From NCBI GenBank assembly GCA_019058425.1, contig JAHPYZ010000047.1, positions 1 to 36,618 on the forward strand: a DNA stretch of 36,618 nucleotides, written 5' to 3'. This document shows, one piece after another, positions 32,548 to 36,618 of the stretch. Position 1 is the first letter of the stretch. Each line of letters begins with the position of its first letter. The translations under genes were made by a program, and so were the position numbers. This DNA is from Promethearchaeota archaeon. GTDB taxonomy: Archaea; Asgardarchaeota; Lokiarchaeia; Sigyniarchaeales; SOKP01. The notes under the pieces were generated by a model that was given only the letters and a program-made list of their open reading frames with translations, ran no database searches and was not told where the DNA came from.

Positions 32548-33474
32548 TCAAGCAAAACTTAATTCATATAATTGCTTATTACTACTCAAATCTGTTTGAA
32601 CATCCTTAACAATTTCAAATAGATCATCAGTGAGCCTTTTCATTTCATTTTGTGCAGCATTAGCATGCCCTGATAAAGCTATTCTACCAAATTCTGAATT
32701 TAAAAGATTAAGAAGTTTTCTTTTTATTATTGATATAGGAATCCAAGTGAGTAATTTAAATTTTTTAGGTAAAATAGGAAAACCAAGTTCTTTTAAAGCT
32801 TTGATAAATTCACGAAATCCTTGGAGTGCTAAAGTAGCGAGTTCAATGTCTGTTCCAAGTGTTTTATTACGTTTTTTAGCAGCATATCCTCCCATGGCTA
32901 AAGGACTAATCAATGCCATATGAGATTTTAACCATGCGTCTATATTTTCGCTAATATCAACTTTTATTCCAGAATTCGTAAATATTCGTTCAATATTTCT
33001 TAATCTCTCACTTTTATTTCCATATAATTCACCAACGTATAAAATTGCATCATCCACATAGCCCGCAATAATTTTATGTTCTTCCCTATATCCTCCAGGA
33101 CCTCCAAATCCAAGGAGTATCCTATCTCTTTTAATATTTTGTAGATATTCTGCTGCTCCTGCGGGGTTATTACCTGTGAATATTATAGTTGGACTTATAT
33201 TCTCCTTAAGAATAGGTAAAATTTGACTAACTTGTTGTCGCTGCATTATTACCAAGATAATATCATAATAATCTTCGTTAGCTAATCGATCTACAACATT
33301 TATTTCAGTTTTGTATTCTTTGTGAAAAATGTCATCCTGAACAATAAGCCCATGCTTATTTAAATCATCTAAACGTTTTCCTCTCGCAAGGATGGATACA
33401 TCGTTCCCACCAGTTTTAAGCTTATAAGCAAAAATACTACCAATTACTCCCGCTCCATAAACTAATATTTTTAT
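32548..33474 (-). CDS. Ketopantoate-reductase (ApbA/PanE) family oxidoreductase with apparent AUA start
   Basis: 308 residues if translation begins at ATA 33474, giving the classic opening (M)KILVYGAGVIGSIFAYKL with the Rossmann GAGVIG loop. The stop codon just upstream (33478-33480) rules out a longer protein, and there is no in-frame ATG, GTG or TTG until TTG 33255, which would remove the whole NADP-binding strand-helix. Later motifs fit the family: LLGFGGPGGYRE, and IDAWLKSHMALISPLA, with the lysine of the catalytic region, then a helical C-terminal domain. The family reduces 2-ketopantoate for pantothenate/CoA synthesis, but many archaeal paralogues have other substrates. It lies 76 bases upstream of the CoA-transferase gene on the same strand, so the two may form an operon. 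An ATG-to-ATA mutation or sequencing error are alternatives. Confidence 0.8.
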   Translation of the reverse strand: MKILVYGAGVIGSIFAYKLKTGGNDVSILARGKRLDDLNKHGLIVQDDIFHKEYKTEINVVDRLANEDYYDIILVIMQRQQVSQILPILKENISPTIIFTGNNPAGAAEYLQNIKRDRILLGFGGPGGYREEHKIIAGYVDDAILYVGELYGNKSERLRNIERIFTNSGIKVDISENIDAWLKSHMALISPLAMGGYAAKKRNKTLGTDIELATLALQGFREFIKALKELGFPILPKKFKLLTWIPISIIKRKLLNLLNSEFGRIALSGHANAAQNEMKRLTDDLFEIVKDVQTDLSSNKQLYELSFA

Positions 33475-33776
33475 ATTTTATCACCAAATAAGTAAGATTT
33501 CAATATTTAATTATAAATGTTTAGTATAATATTTAAAATTTAGCCATGCCTAAATTATTATAAAAAATATTCAATAATCAAGCTTGGTTAAATCTAATCC
33601 TTTAAAAAATAGAATATTTACTGCATTTTATATTATTAAAAAGGAGATCTTATCTAATCTAAAATAATATTCATAAAATGTTAAGATTAATGGAAGGAAA
33701 AGGGTAGAAAATTGATAAATTCCTAAAAATTTAGGTTTTAAAATCATGATATATTTTTTGATATAAGGGAAAATAT

Positions 33777-35258
33777 ATGAATGACTCTCATTTCTTACAT
33801 GGATTTCTAAATCCGAAAAGTGTTGCTATTTATGGAGCAAATAATAAAGGTAACTCCTTAGCTGGCCTTCAAATTATGAATTTAATTAAATCTAGCTATG
33901 ACGGTAAAGTATATCCAATACACTTAAAATTACCATCTGTTATGGGATTTAAAGCCTATAAAAATATTTCTAATCTCCCAGAGATCCCAGAACTAGTAGT
34001 TATTGTACTACCTTCTAATGTAGTTCCTCAAATCTTTAGGGAATGTGGAGAAAAAGGAGTAAAAAGAATCGTCTTAATTTCTGGAGGTTTTCGTGAATTA
34101 GTTGATGATCGTAAAAATTCACTCACAGAAGAAATCAACAACATTTCAAACGAATATGGAATAAGATTTATTGGTCCCAATTGTTTGGGTGTTTATAATA
34201 ATTGGTATGGACCAGAAGATGAAAAAAAATCTTTTAACATATTTATTTGGGAAAATCTCAAGAGAAGTAAGTTCTCTATTGCTTCTCAATCAGGGACTCT
34301 TTCCTGTCATATTTGGTACGATCCCGAGAATTTGGATTTAGGTTTGAGTAGATCTCTATCCGTTGGAAATGAAGCGAATGTTGATATAGTTGACTGTTTA
34401 GAATATTATAAGGATGATGAGTACACTGAAATAATCGGATTATATATTGAAGAGATAAAAAGGGGAAAAAAGTTCTTAGAATTAGCAAAAGAAATTACTC
34501 CAAAAAAGCCGATTATCGCAATATATGTTGGTGGCTCTAAGGCAGGTAATCGAGCATTACAAAGTCATACTGGGGCTTTAGCAGGTAATTCTAAAATATA
34601 TAATGGGCTTTTTAAAGAGACAGGCATTATTAAAACTGATTATGTTCAAGAATTTTTAGATATTGCATTTATCTTTTCAAAAGGAATAATCCCTAAAGGA
34701 AAACGACTCGGTATCATAACAAATTCGGGAGGTCCAGGCGCAATGGTGGCTAATAATGCCGAAAATCACGGTTTAATTGTCCCCGAATTTTCAGAATCAC
34801 TTCAAAAAGAATTAAAGAGTGCTTTACCTCTGACTGCGAGTTTCAAAAATCCTGTAGATTGTACTTTTGATATGGATCTACCTTATTTTTATATTACATT
34901 ACCTGAGATATTAATGAAATCTGGAGAGATTGATGCCATAATTCAATATGGTGTAGTGGGATTCCAAGAAGTATTGGATGAATATCTTAAATACGATCAA
35001 ATTGCAAAACATGCCGAATTTCATCATCAGCCGGATGAATTTGTAGATACATTAGTCCAGAAATTACTCCAACCAACTATGAAAAATTGTCAGAAATACT
35101 CAATACCGATATTATATATCAATCCCATGAATTTTAACGCACCTTGGTCGAAGAAACTCAGAAAAAATGGGGCAATGTTGTTTACATTATGGGATCGTCC
35201 TGTAAATGCTCTAGCCAAAGTATGCGAATATGTAGATTATAAGCAAAAAAGAAAATGA
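33777..35258 (+). CDS. CoA-binding/succinyl-CoA-ligase-like protein, alpha subunit type of ADP-forming acyl-CoA synthetase
   Basis: 493 residues from ATG 33777. The CoA-binding Rossmann domain is at 10-145 (PKSVAIYGANNKGNSLAG, VVIVLPSNVVPQIFREC, VLISGGF, RFIGPNCLGVYN); two ligase-type flavodoxin-like domains follow (FSIASQSGTLS at 167-177, VGNEANVDIVDCLEYY at 196-211, and LGIITNSGGPGAMVANNAEN at 311-330). His264 in LQSHTGALAG is the residue phosphorylated in this family. The chain ends at 493 without an ATP-grasp (beta) domain, so an in-trans beta subunit would be needed for acyl-CoA to acid plus ATP conversion; none is in the window. In archaea these enzymes make ATP from acetyl- and other acyl-CoA. 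It lies next to an acetoacetyl-CoA synthetase. Confidence 0.88.
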   Translation: MNDSHFLHGFLNPKSVAIYGANNKGNSLAGLQIMNLIKSSYDGKVYPIHLKLPSVMGFKAYKNISNLPEIPELVVIVLPSNVVPQIFRECGEKGVKRIVLISGGFRELVDDRKNSLTEEINNISNEYGIRFIGPNCLGVYNNWYGPEDEKKSFNIFIWENLKRSKFSIASQSGTLSCHIWYDPENLDLGLSRSLSVGNEANVDIVDCLEYYKDDEYTEIIGLYIEEIKRGKKFLELAKEITPKKPIIAIYVGGSKAGNRALQSHTGALAGNSKIYNGLFKETGIIKTDYVQEFLDIAFIFSKGIIPKGKRLGIITNSGGPGAMVANNAENHGLIVPEFSESLQKELKSALPLTASFKNPVDCTFDMDLPYFYITLPEILMKSGEIDAIIQYGVVGFQEVLDEYLKYDQIAKHAEFHHQPDEFVDTLVQKLLQPTMKNCQKYSIPILYINPMNFNAPWSKKLRKNGAMLFTLWDRPVNALAKVCEYVDYKQKRK

Positions 35259-35279
35259 ATGCTTCAAAAGCTATAAAAC

Positions 35280-35477
35280 CTATTCTTCAGTTTTTTGCCT
35301 TTCTTTTCTTTTCTTTAAAACTTCATCTCTAGCTTTTCTTAGTCTTTCCTCTTTCTCTGCCCAAAAATTAGGATTAGCCATATTTGCTTTCATGTTTTCG
35401 ACCATTATTTCTGCTATCTCTTTAGCAGATTGACTTTTTTTCTCAGTTTTACTTTCATCTTTTTCGTCTATAAGCAT
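35280..35477 (-). CDS. Small charged helical protein, unknown
   Basis: 65 residues from ATG 35477 (a GTG one codon earlier, at 35480, is possible). It is almost entirely charged and helical: DESKTEKKSQSAKEIAEIMV, then NPNFWAEKEERLRKARDEV and a basic Lys/Arg/Glu tail. The NPNFWAEKEERLRKARDE part looks like a conserved short motif of small archaeal proteins, but I cannot name it. It sits between two plus-strand acyl-CoA genes on the opposite strand, with its own upstream region. It may be a real small protein; chance is less likely given its coherent composition. Confidence 0.45.
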   Translation of the reverse strand: MLIDEKDESKTEKKSQSAKEIAEIMVENMKANMANPNFWAEKEERLRKARDEVLKKRKERQKTEE

Positions 35478-35581
35478 CACCTAATTATTCTTATTTTAAT
35501 GATTATTATGTAAATACAATAATACAAATTATAATTAAAATCAATTTATTACAATTATTATAAAAAATTGATGTGAAAATT

Positions 35582-36618
35582 ATGAGTGATAAAAGAAAGA
35601 AATTATGGGAACCCTCTGAAGAATGGATAAAAAACGCGGAAGTAACTCGATTTATTGAATTTGTTAATAAAGAATACAATCAAAATATAACTGGAGGGAA
35701 AGATCTTTACAGATGGTCTGTTAAAAAAATTCCTGATTTCTGGGAGGCGATGTGGAAATTTTCAGGGATCATATCATCTAAACCGTATGATAAAGTTGTA
35801 GAAGATTTAAATATTTTCCCTGGTACAAGTTGGTTTCCTGGGGCTGAACTTAATTTTGCAGAAAACTTGTTAAAATTCAATGATAACCAATTAGCATTTA
35901 TATTCCAAGGAGAATCGAAAGTCTCAAAACAAGTAACTTATTTAGAGTTAAACAAGTTAGTCGCTAGGTTGACTAAATCTCTAAAGGAAATAGGAATAAA
36001 GGTAAATGATCGAGTTGTATCTTATATCCCCAATCTTATCGAAACTCCGACAGCTATGCTCGCAGCGAGCTCAATTGGGGCTATATGGGCTTCATGTGGA
36101 GCAGAATTACAGTCAAGTGCAGTAATTGATAGGTTTGGACAAATTGAACCTAAAGTTCTGTTCACTGTTGATGGATATTTTTATCGGGATAAAGAATTCA
36201 ATATACTTGAAAATGTTAAAAAGGTTGTTGAGGCAATTCCATCAATTGAAAAAGTGATTGTCGCTTCATACATTTCTGATGGAAAATCAGATATCAGCAA
36301 TATTCCAAATGCAGTCCATTGGGATGATTTTATCTCTAAAGAAGAGAATCCTCCTATAAAGTTTGCCCAGCTCCCCTTTGATCATCCATTATATATTATG
36401 TTTTCCTCTGGGACTACTGGAAAGCCGAAATGTATGGTACAAAGTGCTGGTGGGGTACTTATAAACCATTTAAAAGAGCTAATTCTTTCAACTGATTGTA
36501 AAAGAAGTGATGTATTAAACTATATCACTGCTCCATCTTGGATGATGTGGAATTGGTTAATTAGTGGGCTTGCAGTTGGTTGTACAATCTTCCTTTATGA
36601 TGGTAATCCCTTATATCC
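35582..36618 (+). CDS. Acetoacetyl-CoA synthetase, N-terminal part
   Basis: The window ends inside the gene after 345 codons of an expected 650 or so. Start ATG 35582 (MSDKRKKLWEPSEEWIKNAE). It shows the acetoacetate/acetyl-CoA ligase N-terminal region, including DFWEAMWKFSG and FPGAELNFAENLL, then the ANL-superfamily AMP-binding fold: VVSYIPNLIETPTAMLAASS, GAIWASCGAEL and the P-loop MFSSGTTGKPK (273-283), followed by PSWMMWNWLISGLAVG. The PSWMMWNWLISGLA block and the WEPSEEWI start are typical of AacS rather than of acetyl-CoA synthetase. The enzyme activates acetoacetate to acetoacetyl-CoA with ATP, giving AMP. Its neighbour is a CoA-ligase alpha-type gene. Confidence 0.87.
   Translation, partial: MSDKRKKLWEPSEEWIKNAEVTRFIEFVNKEYNQNITGGKDLYRWSVKKIPDFWEAMWKFSGIISSKPYDKVVEDLNIFPGTSWFPGAELNFAENLLKFNDNQLAFIFQGESKVSKQVTYLELNKLVARLTKSLKEIGIKVNDRVVSYIPNLIETPTAMLAASSIGAIWASCGAELQSSAVIDRFGQIEPKVLFTVDGYFYRDKEFNILENVKKVVEAIPSIEKVIVASYISDGKSDISNIPNAVHWDDFISKEENPPIKFAQLPFDHPLYIMFSSGTTGKPKCMVQSAGGVLINHLKELILSTDCKRSDVLNYITAPSWMMWNWLISGLAVGCTIFLYDGNPLY

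Noticed and set aside
33540..33776. Short inverted repeat CCTAAA/TTTAGG and other AT-rich near-palindromes before the CoA-ligase gene
   Set aside because: Expected by chance at this base composition; no spacing or repetition suggests an operator or CRISPR.
1..36618. Mobile elements, prophage, CRISPR arrays or defence islands
   Set aside because: I looked for transposase or integrase motifs, regularly spaced repeats and phage proteins on both strands and found none; the window looks like ordinary Asgard chromosome.

Overview
The window reads as AT-rich chromosomal DNA from an Asgard archaeon, most likely of the Lokiarchaeia (Lokiarchaeum/Prometheoarchaeum-like). The archaeal signs are a histone-fold gene, an Lsm protein, a split thiamine pathway using ThiN, a tungsten-type aldehyde ferredoxin oxidoreductase, ADP-forming-type acyl-CoA synthetase subunits, and a tRNA with bulge-helix-bulge introns. 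The Asgard signs are eukaryote-like modules: two Roadblock-Ras-like GTPase fusions, a longin-Arf-like GTPase fusion, a RING-H2 protein with TPR-like repeats, a possible stand-alone longin-like protein and a cytosolic beta-propeller/winged-helix protein. I see no transposase, integrase, phage gene or CRISPR array. The species assignment is inference.

Layout. 1-912: end of thiD facing a separate thiN. 959-5029: RING-H2/TPR protein (minus), then two tandem paralogous Roadblock-GTPase genes (plus). 5054-6653: GNAT acetyltransferase, a membrane zinc-ribbon protein and an unknown protein. 7002-7340: a histone gene whose reading frame is broken by one base exactly at an in-phase TTTAAAT heptamer. 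7486-12373: an HSL-type esterase and a very large soluble 8-PAS histidine kinase. 12693-14965: an AOR operon with two MoaD-like genes. 15127-17379: a small possible ubiquitin-like protein and a CocE/PepX-type hydrolase. 17423-17545: tRNA-Arg(CCU) that appears to carry two introns, one at 37/38 and one inside the T-loop. 17630-21777: zinc-ribbon protein, Lsm, metallophosphoesterase and longin-GTPase. 21983-25236: dihydrolipoamide dehydrogenase, glycerate 2-kinase and a zinc-ribbon peptide. 25389-29826: a cytosolic protein with DUF11-like beta-sandwich repeats, the beta-propeller protein and a longin-like protein. 29956-31210: a C_GCAxxG_C_C redox protein, a C2H2 zinc-finger protein and an acidic helical protein. 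31281-36618: CoA/acyl metabolism (family III CoA-transferase, ketopantoate-reductase-like protein with an apparent AUA start, CoA-ligase alpha-type subunit, and acetoacetyl-CoA synthetase cut by the window edge).

How it fits together. The eukaryote-like genes (GTPases, Roadblock, longin, RING, beta-propeller and beta-sandwich proteins) are spread through ordinary metabolic genes, as is known for Asgard genomes, but three neighbouring sets look informative: the GTPase pair, the longin-GTPase, and the beta-sandwich/propeller/longin-like trio. The right end is consistent with acyl-CoA and ketone-body-like metabolism. The AOR operon fits anaerobic aldehyde/carboxylate chemistry.

Most worth checking: the double-intron tRNA-Arg, the histone frame break at a slippery heptamer, the apparent pseudo-GTPase domain after the Roadblock-GTPase module, the swapped G/A in switch II of both GTPases, the longin-GTPase fusion, and the AUA start of the reductase gene.
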